From: an uncultured Eubacteriales bacterium
Lineage (GTDB): Bacteria; Bacillota; Clostridia; Oscillospirales; Acutalibacteraceae
Direction: 5' to 3'
DNA: 64,000 nucleotides
Assembly: GCA_900315605.1 (NCBI GenBank)
Contig: OMZU01000007.1
Span: 1 to 64,000 of the forward strand
Part shown: positions 15,864 to 25,914 of the stretch, in pieces
Layout of the letters: every line of letters starts with the position of its first letter
Numbering within the stretch: position 1 is the first letter of the stretch
Translations under genes and position numbers: made by a program
Notes under the pieces: model-generated
Told to the model about the DNA's origin: nothing
The model's input: the letters and a program-made list of their open reading frames with translations, nothing else
Databases searched by the model: none

Positions 15864-17363
15864 ATGGCTGTAAACAAACCGAGCAAGGAGCTCTCCGAAT
15901 ACGATAAATACCGCATATTGCGCTCCAACTCAAAGAATGTACGTCTTGACTTTTACAATAACAAGGTAAGGTTCTATCCCGAAAAGAAGACCATCAACAT
16001 TGTCGTTGACTCTTGGGAGCGTGACGATTATATAGACGAGCTTATTGAAGCTGACGAAAGAGAACGCGCAAAAAAACTCGGCTGTTCATACAAATCGTAT
16101 GAGTCTGCCGAGGAAGAAACAGAATATGAAAAAGATAATTTAGAAGAATGCCAGGAATATTTTGGAAAATTTAAGAGCAAATACAACTTTCGAGCGTCAG
16201 GTTTAGCAGGCCCTTTCGCTGATGATACAGGCAAACTAAAAAACGCTATGATCAATATTATGAGCGGCTCAAATGTAACGCTCAATTACGGCGATGGTAT
16301 CCTTGATTTTATTTATGCTGATTTTTTGACTCCGGTTAAAAAGCTATATACGGTATTCAGCCTCTTGGAGCGTATCGGAGAGGAAGAAGGATACCATAGC
16401 AAGCCAGAAGATGAAACAGAAAAGAACCCTGATCAACTGACCGACGAAGAGTGGACGCTGAGAACATATAATGATTTCGGTACTACTTTTCCGTTAATCA
16501 ATAGCATCGCTTATGCTTCGCTCTATTCGGCGATTTTTCCACCGCTCATTAAAAGCAGTACCGAAACAAGTAAAAGCATAGCCCGCTACGGAAATTATCT
16601 GCTTGCGCTGCAAAAGGAGTTTTTAGAGCTGATCGAGTTTTGCTATGACGAGGATTTTTATCCCGACGTTCTTGGAATTTTATATCCAAGCGAGCGGCTT
16701 CATCTCTACAGACACAATCACGATATGCCCACATTCTTTGAAAGAAAAGAAGAATTCAAAATCTCTCGCAATATTATGGACGGAGACAAAATGCCCTATG
16801 GTGCGACCGGCAAAGAGATCATTAACGCCTTAAAGAATTTGGATTTCACGCCTACCGACGAGCAAAAGGAATTTGCAGACAGATACGGTATCAATACCGA
16901 CACTCTACTATTCACTTTACAGCACCATATGTTTATCAGCGCAAGATATGTTTGCTGTTCCATTAAAGATATGCTGGAGTTGGAGCTGACAAAAATGCTG
17001 GAGCAAAACGTCCGCTTCCGAAAGTGCAAGCGTTGCGGAAAATACTTTATTATGAAGGGCAATTACGACACGAACTACTGCGACCGCATAGCGGAGGGAG
17101 AAACCCGAACCTGTCAGCAACTTGCCGCTTTGGAGAACTACAAGGCAAAAATCGCCGACAATAAGGCGGTTCCGATCTACAACAAATACTACAAGCGCTA
17201 TGCTGCCCGTGTGCGGGTTCATCAACTGAAAGAGAGCGAATTTAACAAGTGGCGCTATCAGGCGATAACCAAGCGAGATGAATGCAACGACGGCAAAATC
17301 ACACCGGAGGAATACATCGAATGGATGGAAGCGTACTTTCCAAATCGGAAACGGAAAAAATAA
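15864..17363 (+). CDS. DUF6076-like protein with C-terminal zinc ribbon
   Basis: 499 residues, the only plus-strand gene of the element. Mostly helical; the C-terminal third contains FRKCKRCGKYFIMKGNYDTNYCDR, with two CxxC/C-type pairs (CKRC, and C in NYCD, TCQQ) typical of a small zinc ribbon as in CGNR or DUF6076 proteins, followed by a basic tail ending NRKRKK. Start ATG 15864 follows GGTGA. It ends at a strong terminator. A truncated copy of its leader and 5' part lies at 14318-14425. Function unknown; zinc ribbon plus basic tail suggests nucleic-acid binding, which is inference. Confidence 0.75.
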   Translation: MAVNKPSKELSEYDKYRILRSNSKNVRLDFYNNKVRFYPEKKTINIVVDSWERDDYIDELIEADERERAKKLGCSYKSYESAEEETEYEKDNLEECQEYFGKFKSKYNFRASGLAGPFADDTGKLKNAMINIMSGSNVTLNYGDGILDFIYADFLTPVKKLYTVFSLLERIGEEEGYHSKPEDETEKNPDQLTDEEWTLRTYNDFGTTFPLINSIAYASLYSAIFPPLIKSSTETSKSIARYGNYLLALQKEFLELIEFCYDEDFYPDVLGILYPSERLHLYRHNHDMPTFFERKEEFKISRNIMDGDKMPYGATGKEIINALKNLDFTPTDEQKEFADRYGINTDTLLFTLQHHMFISARYVCCSIKDMLELELTKMLEQNVRFRKCKRCGKYFIMKGNYDTNYCDRIAEGETRTCQQLAALENYKAKIADNKAVPIYNKYYKRYAARVRVHQLKESEFNKWRYQAITKRDECNDGKITPEEYIEWMEAYFPNRKRKK

Positions 17364-17373
17364 TAGAATAGCA

Positions 17374-17413
17374 TTAAGGCGTGTGAGCACAAAAAGCCCA
17401 CACGCCTTTTTTA
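17374..17413 (+). terminator. terminator after the DUF6076-like gene
   Basis: AAGGCGTGTG (17376-17385) pairs with CACACGCCTT (17399-17408), followed by six T. It separates this gene from the oppositely transcribed restriction island. Confidence 0.85.
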
Positions 17414-17612
17414 ATTGTAGTTTTCATAATACAATGCCATTTAATTCTGTGAAATAGTTTTTATTTGAGCGGCATTGGTTATTATTCCGCTTAGAGTGAT
17501 GTAGAATTAAACTTCTTTTCAACTTCTTCTATTATATCTATCCACTTTTGAAAAATGTACTTAAGCAAGATTATTGTATATTGATAGCTATGCGTTTAAT
17601 ATGTGGATAAAT

Positions 17613-18341
17613 TTATAAGCATTGAACCACTTCAGTATCTAATTGCTTTTTGCGTTCTTCCCAATCAGGCATATGTATTGTCAAAAAAGTATAAAAATCA
17701 GAACTGTGATTTGGATATAATAAATGCGTCAACTCGTGAAGAACAACATATTGAATGCATCGGATATTAGCTTTCAATAAGTATTCGTTCAAAGTTATTT
17801 TGCATTTCTGGGGAGAGCAACTGCCCCATAGAGTCTTCATTTTCTTAATTGTAATGGAAGGTTTATCTACATTGTATTTTCGAATAACTTTATCATAATA
17901 ACTATCCACTTCACTCTGATATACTTCTCTAGCGGTTTGCCTCCACCATTTATTGAATACTTTTTGAATAAGTTCTTCGTCATATTGATCAATGACAAAG
18001 AGATGTATTCTTTTTTCGTCAACTTCAACATAGTTTGATAATGATGGTTCTTTATAAATTCTCATATCCTTTCCAAGATATTGAATTGAGGAACCGTTTT
18101 TTATATCAAGAAGGTTATTGTAACCGCTGGTCTTTTTATATTTTGTTATTTGGTCGTCAATCCATTTTACTCGCTCCAACAGGAAGGACTGTATCCATTC
18201 ATCCGGAACAAGTTCAGGGACAGAGAGAACAACCGCTAAGGAACGAAACACCTTAAGATGCACATTTTTTATTCTTTTTCTTAGAATGTTAACTTTAACG
18301 GTTCCGTTAATAGGACCTAAATACAAATCAAATTCATTCAT
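17613..18341 (-). CDS. YgjP-like zinc metallopeptidase (M48/DUF45)
   Basis: 242 residues with the HExxH zinc motif in YVVLHELTHLLYPNHSSDFY near residue 200 and the upstream LWGSCSPQKCKITLN block that marks the YgjP/WLM-type family. ATG 18341 overlaps the hsdR stop (TGATG), so it is the last gene of the restriction operon. Such peptidases are very often found next to type I restriction genes; a role in controlling the restriction subunit has been suggested but is not shown by sequence. Confidence 0.85.
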   Translation of the reverse strand: MNEFDLYLGPINGTVKVNILRKRIKNVHLKVFRSLAVVLSVPELVPDEWIQSFLLERVKWIDDQITKYKKTSGYNNLLDIKNGSSIQYLGKDMRIYKEPSLSNYVEVDEKRIHLFVIDQYDEELIQKVFNKWWRQTAREVYQSEVDSYYDKVIRKYNVDKPSITIKKMKTLWGSCSPQKCKITLNEYLLKANIRCIQYVVLHELTHLLYPNHSSDFYTFLTIHMPDWEERKKQLDTEVVQCL

Positions 18342-21300
18342 CAAAATCTTGCAACCGCTACTTTCATTATTTCATCGATAATCAAATCGAGTGTATCGAT
18401 ATTTGAATCATCGATCACATAACCAATTTCGTCGAATAACGCAAACAAGCAATCGTCCAGCACACGATGGATTTGTTTATGAACAACTTCATTATGTTTC
18501 CAATCTCGCTTTGCGTGAGTAGAAACAGCCTGTGTTATTTCTCTTGAGTGCTCTGCTATGGTGTTTTCAACATCGTCAGATAAGTTTAGATTTGTTTTTG
18601 AACGAAGAACAGTTATTACTGCGCCATAAAACGCTTTTGTGTCACTATCATTTGCGATAGACGCAGGATATTCCTTCGATAGTCTGCCATTTCTAAAATC
18701 ATCTGCCATTTTCTCCATAGCAGTGAAGTACTTGTCAGCATCTCTTGTTTCATCATACTCAGCGAGTGTTTTCTTTATTTTTGTTGAAAATTCTTCAAAT
18801 AGAAGCGGATCGTCATATCGTACCTGTTTGAGTTCCGATTCGATTCTTGTTTTGATTTTATCAGCTTTAACGTTTTTCGGGTCATTTGATTTCATCAATT
18901 TTTTCATAGCCTTTTCATCAGTAATGGAAACAGGCTTAATGATTTGATGAACGTCAGTAGCGCCCACAAAAGTATCAAGTAGATTTTTTATTCCCGATTC
19001 ATATTTTGATAAATCGATTTCATTATCAAACCGCTCAATTACACTTTGGCGTAACTTGTCAAAGAAGCGATAATCTCTTCTATATTCTTCAAGTTTATCA
19101 AAACCGATTTCAGTAAAAATATCACGATTTGTCAACGCAAGATTTAATAGATTTGCATACGTTTTAAGCTTATCGTAAAATTCGTTTCTCTTTTCATCGT
19201 CTGCAAGGCTTAGTTGCCAAGCATCTGCTGTGGTGCTATCGTCAAATCCGGGAAATAAAGCTAACAACTCTTTATGAGCTTCCTCTAACTTGTTTTTTTC
19301 GTCAACCGGTCCAAGAATAGCATCTTCTATATCAGCCTGATCAAAAACATTCATTGAAGATTCTACATCATCATATAAATCCACCGCAGCTCTTAGCTTT
19401 TTGAAGATACCCCAATAATCAACAATTAATCCGAAGTCTTTTCCTTTGTATACACGATTCACACGAGCTATTGCTTGCAATAAATTATGCTCTTGCAAAG
19501 TCTTATCAACGTATAATACACCTGCAACAGGAGCGTCAAAACCAGTCAGAAGCATATCCTTAACAATAAGCATATTAATATCTCCATCCGGATTTTTGAA
19601 ATCATCACAAACAGAATCATTGTATTTCTCGTCATTATCGCCAAATAACGGCTTAACCATTTTGTCGTGATAATCTTTGATTTTTTTTATAGCCGTGGTA
19701 GTTGTATCATCTCCGTCACCTTCCCGTTTATCTCCAAACGTAATAACGACGCGAGGCTCTACTTTTTTGCCCGGAATGGAGGAAAGTATATTAAACACAT
19801 CAACTGCGGAAGCTCTCGAGGAACAAACCACCATTGCTTTTAAACCTTTCGGCAAACAATAGTTAATAAAATGATCATAGATATCAAATGCTACTACGTG
19901 AGTCCTGCTGCTTACTTCTGCAAGTTTCGTCCACTTACTGTATTTTGTTTTAAGGTCGGCTTTTGTTTCATCAGGTAAATGCTCGGTCAAGCTGTCAAAA
20001 TATGCGTTTATTGTATCAGAAGGTGCGCTTAACTTAACTTTTCTTCCCTCATAAACAAGCGGAACGGTGATTTTATCTTCCATTGAGCGCTTCATTGTGT
20101 AACTATGGATTGGATCACCAAACTTTTTATATGTATTGCGCTTTGCCTTTGAAACCAAAGGTGTGCCTGTAAAAGCAATGAATGTTGCGTTTGGCAACAC
20201 TTCACGCATATAATTATACATAGAACTATATTGAGAACGATGTGCCTCGTCTATCAAAACATAAAACTTATCGCTATCCACTTCAAGATAGTGGTTTTTG
20301 CATACCGTTTCAAATTTATTAATCAAGGTTGTAACAACTATATTGCTTTTATCTTTTAATATGCTTTTCAAGCCCTTTCCGGTTGCAGCGCGCACCGGGG
20401 CCATTTGAGAATTGGCAAAATTATCTCTGATTTGTTTATCAAGATTTACTCGGTCGGTTACAATAACAAAACGTGGATGCTCGCTCGCCTTTAAATACTG
20501 TATCTTCTTAACTAACATAACCATAGTCAGTGATTTTCCGCTGCCTTGAGTATGCCAGATTACACCGCCGGTTGATTTTTTGCCGTCTTCACCGTTGATT
20601 CGCTTGATGGCGTTTTCGACCGCAAAAAACTGCTGATGACGACAAATCTTCTTAATATTACTGTCGTATAGTATATAATCGTGTACGATTGTCAAAAATC
20701 TTTTTTTGTCCAACAAAGAAGCAATCGCACGATCTTGTTCAATGATATTACCATCCGGTGAACATCTTTTACATATCTCTTCTTGCCACTGTATATCGTC
20801 CTCACGCCACTCAACAAAATAATCGGAGCTTGTTCCGCAAGTTCCGTAAACAACTTTGTTTGGGTTCATAGCAAGAACCATTTGCGAATATTTGAACAAG
20901 TGGGGGATATAGTCGGGGCTCATGTTTCGGACATTTTGCAAAACACCTTCCCTGACATCAACGCTTGATTTTTTACATTCAATTACCGCCAGAGGAATGC
21001 CGTTAACCATAATCACAACATCAGGACGTGCATACTGACCGTTTGTACGTTCTACGCTGAATTCTTCCGTAACCTGCCAAATGTTATTTGCCGGATATTC
21101 AAAATCTATGTATGACAAATCAAAAGATTGCCGAACCGGGACATCCTGATCAATCACAACATTTTCTTCAACACTGATACCGAGAGTTAAAAGATTATAA
21201 ATCTCTTTGCTTGCCATAGCGAGTCCTTGCAGAAGCGAAGCGTCAAGCGCGTTGACTGCACGTTGAATAGACTCTCCCGAAAAGTTGAGCTCAAAACTCT

Positions 21301-21484
21301 TATATCTATAAGTTTGTTTGTTTAAAAAACGAATAAGCTCGTCCGTGAAAATCACTTTGGACAAGCTGCCTCGTTTTTGCTCCGCTTCACTTCGTGAAAC
21401 ATATGTGTATCCCATTTTTTGCAAGAACGATATTACTCTGTCTTGACATTCGGGACGTTCGTTAAAAATCAAATGGTTCGGCAT
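18341..21484 (-). CDS. hsdR: type I restriction enzyme, R subunit
   Basis: The motor-nuclease subunit that translocates and cuts unmodified DNA. 1047 residues: N-terminal nuclease motif ARPDVVIMVNGIPLAVIECK (Asp...Glu-X-Lys) near residue 155-175; Walker A VIWHTQGSGKSLTM near 308; DEAH box VLIDEAHRSQ near 413; SF2 motif III AFTGTPL near 445; MLLTGFDAP and QAIARVNR (motifs V and VI). All catalytic motifs look intact. It ends in TGATG with the metallopeptidase. Type I R subunits need a working HsdM2S complex, and hsdM here is broken, so restriction is probably silent. Confidence 0.95.
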   Translation of the reverse strand: MPNHLIFNERPECQDRVISFLQKMGYTYVSRSEAEQKRGSLSKVIFTDELIRFLNKQTYRYKSFELNFSGESIQRAVNALDASLLQGLAMASKEIYNLLTLGISVEENVVIDQDVPVRQSFDLSYIDFEYPANNIWQVTEEFSVERTNGQYARPDVVIMVNGIPLAVIECKKSSVDVREGVLQNVRNMSPDYIPHLFKYSQMVLAMNPNKVVYGTCGTSSDYFVEWREDDIQWQEEICKRCSPDGNIIEQDRAIASLLDKKRFLTIVHDYILYDSNIKKICRHQQFFAVENAIKRINGEDGKKSTGGVIWHTQGSGKSLTMVMLVKKIQYLKASEHPRFVIVTDRVNLDKQIRDNFANSQMAPVRAATGKGLKSILKDKSNIVVTTLINKFETVCKNHYLEVDSDKFYVLIDEAHRSQYSSMYNYMREVLPNATFIAFTGTPLVSKAKRNTYKKFGDPIHSYTMKRSMEDKITVPLVYEGRKVKLSAPSDTINAYFDSLTEHLPDETKADLKTKYSKWTKLAEVSSRTHVVAFDIYDHFINYCLPKGLKAMVVCSSRASAVDVFNILSSIPGKKVEPRVVITFGDKREGDGDDTTTTAIKKIKDYHDKMVKPLFGDNDEKYNDSVCDDFKNPDGDINMLIVKDMLLTGFDAPVAGVLYVDKTLQEHNLLQAIARVNRVYKGKDFGLIVDYWGIFKKLRAAVDLYDDVESSMNVFDQADIEDAILGPVDEKNKLEEAHKELLALFPGFDDSTTADAWQLSLADDEKRNEFYDKLKTYANLLNLALTNRDIFTEIGFDKLEEYRRDYRFFDKLRQSVIERFDNEIDLSKYESGIKNLLDTFVGATDVHQIIKPVSITDEKAMKKLMKSNDPKNVKADKIKTRIESELKQVRYDDPLLFEEFSTKIKKTLAEYDETRDADKYFTAMEKMADDFRNGRLSKEYPASIANDSDTKAFYGAVITVLRSKTNLNLSDDVENTIAEHSREITQAVSTHAKRDWKHNEVVHKQIHRVLDDCLFALFDEIGYVIDDSNIDTLDLIIDEIMKVAVARF

Positions 21485-21493
21485 TGTGTTTCC

Positions 21494-22498
21494 TCACTTA
21501 TTATCTTTCTTTGATTCAATGAGTTTTTGCGTTTTCTTCACAGAATCCAAAAAGTCAACTTCAACTTGTGAAAGTTCATCTTTGCTTTGATTTCTGTATT
21601 TTTTATATTCGATTTGCGCCTTTTCCAACGCCATTTCGTGAGAAATAGTTCCTGCGTTTTGCAGAATTTCACTATCGCTCATATGCAGAAAATCATCTAA
21701 CTTTGCAATCCAATCCTGCATCGTCATCGTTTTGCGACGCAAAGCCTGGAGTTCCGCAAAATCTAAGTAAGCAGATGTAATTGCGTTCAGCTCCTTGAGC
21801 TCCTGCTCACTCAGATAGTTTTTAGCTGTTGCGATTTCTGATTTTTGCGGTCGTTTTCCTTTAAAGTTTGTCATCCCCATAAACGGCTTAGTACTGTCTG
21901 CTCGTAAATAAACGATTTCAGGAGCAGTATGTCCGCTTACGGCAAAGTGCATTTTATTTTGAACTGTCTTAAAAAACAAAATGCTGGTCTCGGCGTTTTT
22001 ATCATAATCAATGCTTGTTGCATAGATATCAAGGATCTGCCTGTAAAAAACTCTCTCACTGGAACGAATATCGCGGATCCTTTCTAAGAGTTCTTTGAAG
22101 TAGTCGCCGCCGCCGGATGATTTCAACAATTCATCATTCATGGCAAACCCTTTGATAAGGTATTCTTTCAAAACACGGTTTGCCCAGATTCGGAATTGCG
22201 TACCACGCAGGGATTTTACACGATAACCGACTGAAATGATAACATCCAAACTGTAATACTCTACATCGTATATTTTTCCATCAGAGGCAGTTGTTGCAAT
22301 TTTTGCAACAACTGAATCCTTGTCCAGTTCTCTTTCTTCAAAGATATTCTTTATATGTCTGGATATTGTGGATTTATCTCTTTGAAAAAGTTCCGCCATC
22401 TGTAACTGATTTAACCAAACCGTTTCGTTTTCAATTGTAACTTCTATTTTCGTCAAACCGTCTTCGGTTTGGTACATTATGATCTGATTATTATCCAT
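21494..22498 (-). CDS. RhuM family protein
   Basis: 334 residues beginning with MYQTEDGLTKIEVTIENETV, then LNQLQMAELFQRDKSTISRHI (a helix-turn-helix-like segment) and YSLDVIISVGYRVKSLRGTQFRIWANRVLKEYL, the RhuM core. The C-terminal half has a Fic/DinD-like helical region (AVSGHTAPEIVYLRAD, MTNFKGKRP). GGAGGAG precedes ATG 22498. RhuM genes recur inside restriction islands and pathogenicity islands; the molecular role is not established. It is 9 bases upstream of hsdR in the operon. Confidence 0.88.
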   Translation of the reverse strand: MDNNQIIMYQTEDGLTKIEVTIENETVWLNQLQMAELFQRDKSTISRHIKNIFEERELDKDSVVAKIATTASDGKIYDVEYYSLDVIISVGYRVKSLRGTQFRIWANRVLKEYLIKGFAMNDELLKSSGGGDYFKELLERIRDIRSSERVFYRQILDIYATSIDYDKNAETSILFFKTVQNKMHFAVSGHTAPEIVYLRADSTKPFMGMTNFKGKRPQKSEIATAKNYLSEQELKELNAITSAYLDFAELQALRRKTMTMQDWIAKLDDFLHMSDSEILQNAGTISHEMALEKAQIEYKKYRNQSKDELSQVEVDFLDSVKKTQKLIESKKDNK

Positions 22499-22551
22499 TT
22501 AACTCCTCCAATATTCAAGCAGAAACAGGGATTTCTGTTCCGCTGGATAAT

Positions 22552-23373
22552 TCATTTCGCTTTTTGGAATGTCTTATGCTGGCACAAAGCACACAACTCT
22601 CTATAGTTTACAAGATTTTTAAATCCGCTTTCCACGATTCGATTTTCGCTGTTAAGTTTATAGTATAATTCATCATTTTTCCATTTGAAATAAGGTCCTG
22701 TAGTTACAATCATAGAATTAATTATATCATCAATAACAGCTACACTGATTTTATCATAACCGGTATCATTACTTAAACGAATGCGCAATCTTACTTCGTT
22801 CTCATATTGCCACGCATTGTTTTTGATATATCCTGTCATTTTTGGGGATGTATCTATTCCATACAGCGGGTATGTATCACTGACAGTGATGTATTTACCG
22901 TAATGTGTTAACTGTAAATCATTTGATCCTCTTTTTCCTCCAACATATATAATATCATTTAGAGAAGCCTCAAAACCACCTTGATAGTCAATCGTTTCGC
23001 CATTTTCAAACAGTTTTATCCGATTAATACTGTTTATCCAACGATTCATATTCTCTTTTGAAATTGATATTCTTACAGCATCTCTCCAAGGAAGCCCATA
23101 TAACCCCCACATCGCCATATTTTCAGAAGATCCAAAAGCAAAACTGCCAATATATATTTTGTTCCACTCTTCCCAAGATCCTTTCATATGAGCTTCATGC
23201 TGATCGTTGATACTTAGCGAATTACCACGTGTTAGCAAAAATGTTTTGTTCTGGATGATTTTTGTCAGTGAGTCCCACGTAGTGTAGTGATAATAATAAT
23301 CGTGATTTTTCCCTTTTTCCTTTAAAAAAGCAATCATAGACTCTATGCTCTTTACTTCTGAAAGTTTTGCCAT
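22552..23373 (-). CDS. DUF2971-like protein inside the restriction operon
   Basis: 273 residues. The pattern YYYHYTTWDSLTKIIQNKTF, then TRGNSLSINDQHEAH, MAMWGLYG near residue 85-95 and NNAWQYENEVRLRI near 195 fits the DUF2971 family, which has an ADP-ribosyltransferase-like look ([Y/H]-T, W..Y, E.E.R). No enzymatic role is proven. Start ATG 23373 overlaps the hsdS stop by one base (TAATG), with GAGGG upstream, so it is translationally coupled to hsdS. Position suggests a defence effector or accessory; that is inference. Confidence 0.65.
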   Translation of the reverse strand: MAKLSEVKSIESMIAFLKEKGKNHDYYYHYTTWDSLTKIIQNKTFLLTRGNSLSINDQHEAHMKGSWEEWNKIYIGSFAFGSSENMAMWGLYGLPWRDAVRISISKENMNRWINSINRIKLFENGETIDYQGGFEASLNDIIYVGGKRGSNDLQLTHYGKYITVSDTYPLYGIDTSPKMTGYIKNNAWQYENEVRLRIRLSNDTGYDKISVAVIDDIINSMIVTTGPYFKWKNDELYYKLNSENRIVESGFKNLVNYRELCALCQHKTFQKAK

Positions 23374-24740
23374 TATCTTACCCTCACTATTCCATTTAAT
23401 AGGTACTGTTGTAATGTTTTCCTTTGGTTTATTATTGTCTCTTTTTTACGCTTATGAAGGGCGATAAGGTGGTCGAGCTTTGAGAAATACGCTCCGATTT
23501 GTTCTTGTTCATCTGGTCGGGGCATCAGTATCTTAATTGATTTCAATTCTGTTTTATTGAATTTAGGTTGTCCACTCGATGCTATTGAGACATATAATTT
23601 GTTTTGAAAATCATCAGCTTGTAAGAGAGTGAACATGAATTTTGTACTATCTTTTGTCTTTATTAAAATAGCGTTTGGCCCCAGTACATTGAATTTATAC
23701 GGAAGCGATAAAGGCTCTATATAGTAGACTTCTCCGATGTTTGCTCCAATGTTAGGCAAGACAATACATTCTTCATTTAGGTTTACTCGCCAGAGGTAGT
23801 CAAATGCATCTTTATCTACATAAACATAGTCGTTATTTCTAAATTCATGTTTCAAATCTACTGTTCTAATCAACTGCGCATAGTCGGGAGAATTTTTATA
23901 TTGAACATGGTCTGCAATATCAGCAAATGAACCTGCCGCCACATAATCAGTGACAGTTTCCATACACTCTCCTAACTCACGCTGTTCCCAAGCGTCAGTA
24001 AAAACCTGAAAGCGCCATTCGGGTACATTTTGCCCTTTTGCGGGGAACATTTTTCTGAGACAAACCGCCTTATAACGGGTTAATGCGTCAATCTGTTTAT
24101 CATATAGCTCAATCGCTTTGTCCCATTTCATCAATATCTCAGCGATTCGAGATTGTTCTTTTTTTGATGACGGAAAAGCAACTTTTATACGTGGAATCGT
24201 ATCACGGTTAACTCCATACACTTTAAAGCCTACCGCTAAACGTTGAAACTGTTTTTTTACGCTTTCAGAAGATGTAATATATTGTTTGAACCATTTATCA
24301 AGGCTGTTGTTTTTAGCTTTTCCGTAAATGATATGCAATCCGGCAATAAACGGCTTGTTTTCAGGGTTATCAATCAGCACTGCACGAGAAGTTCCCTCTA
24401 AATCCTCCGAGGCATCTAAAAAAGCAACGTCACCATTTTTCATAAGACACTTTTCTTTTCCGGTTAAGGAAATATCACATTTCGGCAGTTGTTCATAATG
24501 GTCGATGGAAACTGTATTAAATGTACCTCTATGTAAATCCCCGTAATGAAGGTAAGCATAGCCTTCTTCGCCAAGTTCATCACGCGACTTACTGAGCCCT
24601 CCGTAAAAATCGAACAAATCTCCAAGTGTTTTGTCCGTTTCCCAATCGCTCGGAAAAACACCGAAATCCGTTTTCTTATAACCCTTCGGTATCTTTCCGT
24701 TGTTCAACTGTTCGATGCGCTGTTTTATTTCTGGTTTCAT
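23373..24740 (-). CDS. hsdS: type I restriction-modification specificity subunit
   Basis: 455 residues with two target-recognition domains, each followed by a conserved helix. First half: GVFPSDWETDKTLGDLFDFYGG... to AFPSSKKEQSRIAEILMKWDKAIELYDKQI; second half: AWEQRELGECM... to MPRPDEQEQIGAYFSKLDHLIALHKRK. The two repeats define the two half-sites of the DNA target. It appears complete. GGGGAAG lies before ATG 24740. Downstream genes are coupled to it. Confidence 0.93.
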   Translation of the reverse strand: MKPEIKQRIEQLNNGKIPKGYKKTDFGVFPSDWETDKTLGDLFDFYGGLSKSRDELGEEGYAYLHYGDLHRGTFNTVSIDHYEQLPKCDISLTGKEKCLMKNGDVAFLDASEDLEGTSRAVLIDNPENKPFIAGLHIIYGKAKNNSLDKWFKQYITSSESVKKQFQRLAVGFKVYGVNRDTIPRIKVAFPSSKKEQSRIAEILMKWDKAIELYDKQIDALTRYKAVCLRKMFPAKGQNVPEWRFQVFTDAWEQRELGECMETVTDYVAAGSFADIADHVQYKNSPDYAQLIRTVDLKHEFRNNDYVYVDKDAFDYLWRVNLNEECIVLPNIGANIGEVYYIEPLSLPYKFNVLGPNAILIKTKDSTKFMFTLLQADDFQNKLYVSIASSGQPKFNKTELKSIKILMPRPDEQEQIGAYFSKLDHLIALHKRKKETIINQRKTLQQYLLNGIVRVR

Positions 24741-24749
24741 ATTCTTCCC

Positions 24750-25145
24750 CTAAAAAATAATACCCAATACTATGCCTGCAATTCCAATCAGTGCGCCTAC
24801 CGCAAATGATACCCAACCAAATATCTTGTTAGCTTTTGCTTCCTTCTTACTGTTTTTAGCATCTTCTTTTGCGGATTCATATAATTCATTTAGTAAACGG
24901 TAATTTTCCTTTAACTGAATATTTTGTTCTTTGACTTCAGCAAGTTGCTGTTCATGCAACTCTTTTTGCTTCATGCTGGCTTCTGCGGTTTGAAACAGAG
25001 CTTCGTCTTTTTTTGCATTGTATTCACCGATTGCCGCCAACTCTTCTTGTATTCTGTTTTGTTCTTCTACAACTTGATTTGCCATTAATGTAGAGTAGTT
25101 TGCAAAAACCGAATTATCAAACGCGCTTAAATCTAAATCGCCCAT
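24750..25145 (-). CDS. coiled-coil protein with C-terminal membrane anchor
   Basis: 131 residues of unknown family. Residues 20-105 are a charged heptad-rich coiled coil (VVEEQNRIQEELAAIGEYNAKK, then EQQLAEVKEQNIQLKENYRLL). Residues 109-131, GWVSFAVGALIGIAGIVLGIIF, form one membrane segment ending the protein: a tail-anchored design. It sits between hsdM and hsdS with short gaps (10 and 9 bases), and AGAGG precedes its ATG. A coiled-coil tail-anchored gene in this operon position is unusual. Its partner may be another island protein; unknown. Confidence 0.7.
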   Translation of the reverse strand: MGDLDLSAFDNSVFANYSTLMANQVVEEQNRIQEELAAIGEYNAKKDEALFQTAEASMKQKELHEQQLAEVKEQNIQLKENYRLLNELYESAKEDAKNSKKEAKANKIFGWVSFAVGALIGIAGIVLGIIF

Positions 25146-25155
25146 ATATTTTCCT

Positions 25156-25914
25156 CTATTCTAATCCTAATTCTTTAAGGTACTTGTCCATCTCCGCTTC
25201 GACAGCTGCGATCTGTTGTTTAAGATCAGCAATCTCTGCATTGACAGCATCAATGTCAATGATTTCTTCTTCCTCAAAAGTATCAACATAACGCGGAATA
25301 TTCAAGTTATATCCGTTATCTTTGATTTCATCCAAGGAAGCAACGTGACTGTACTTATCATTTTCGGCGTTTTGACCGTTGCGGTAAGCTCGATAGGTGT
25401 CAACGATTCTTTCAACATCTTCATCACGCAGTAAATTTTTAGCCTTTTCCTTTTTATATTCTTTAGATGCGTCAATAAATAGTACATCTGTATTACTGCG
25501 ACCTCTACGGAAAACAATAACGCACGCAGGAATTTGTGTACCATAGAAAAGATTCTCAGGCAAGCCGATTACTGCGTCAATCAAATTCTTATCAATAACT
25601 GTCTGACGGATTCGACCTTCGCTTGTGCCGCGGAAAAGCACTCCGTGAGGAGCTACAGCGGCAACACGACCATTACCGCTCATGCTGGCAATCATATGCA
25701 GCAAGAACGCCCAGTCACCTTTACTTGCCGGAGGAACACCTATATCAAAACGGTGCCAACGGTCAAGTCCGGCTTCCATTTTAAATTCTTTTTTCTTTCC
25801 TTTTTTAGTTTTTTCGTTTTCTTCGTCGGCAGATACCTCTCCACCGGGATTAAATCCTTCTGCCCATTTAGCTTTGCTGAACGGCATATTTGCAACGATA
25901 CAATCAAATTTCAT
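25156..25914 (-). pseudogene. hsdM: type I methyltransferase, C-terminal fragment
   Basis: 252 residues from ATG 25914, which overlaps the stop of the N-terminal fragment (TGATG). It carries motif IV as FDCIVANMPFS; the family norm is NPPF or NPPY, so even this catalytic motif is altered. It continues with SMSGNGRVAAVAPHGVLFRGTSEGRIR, LPENLFYGTQIPACVIVFRR and the C-terminal coiled coil (EEEIIDIDAVNAEIADLKQQ) used to bind HsdS. Compared with family members about 15-25 residues are missing between the two parts. Confidence 0.8.
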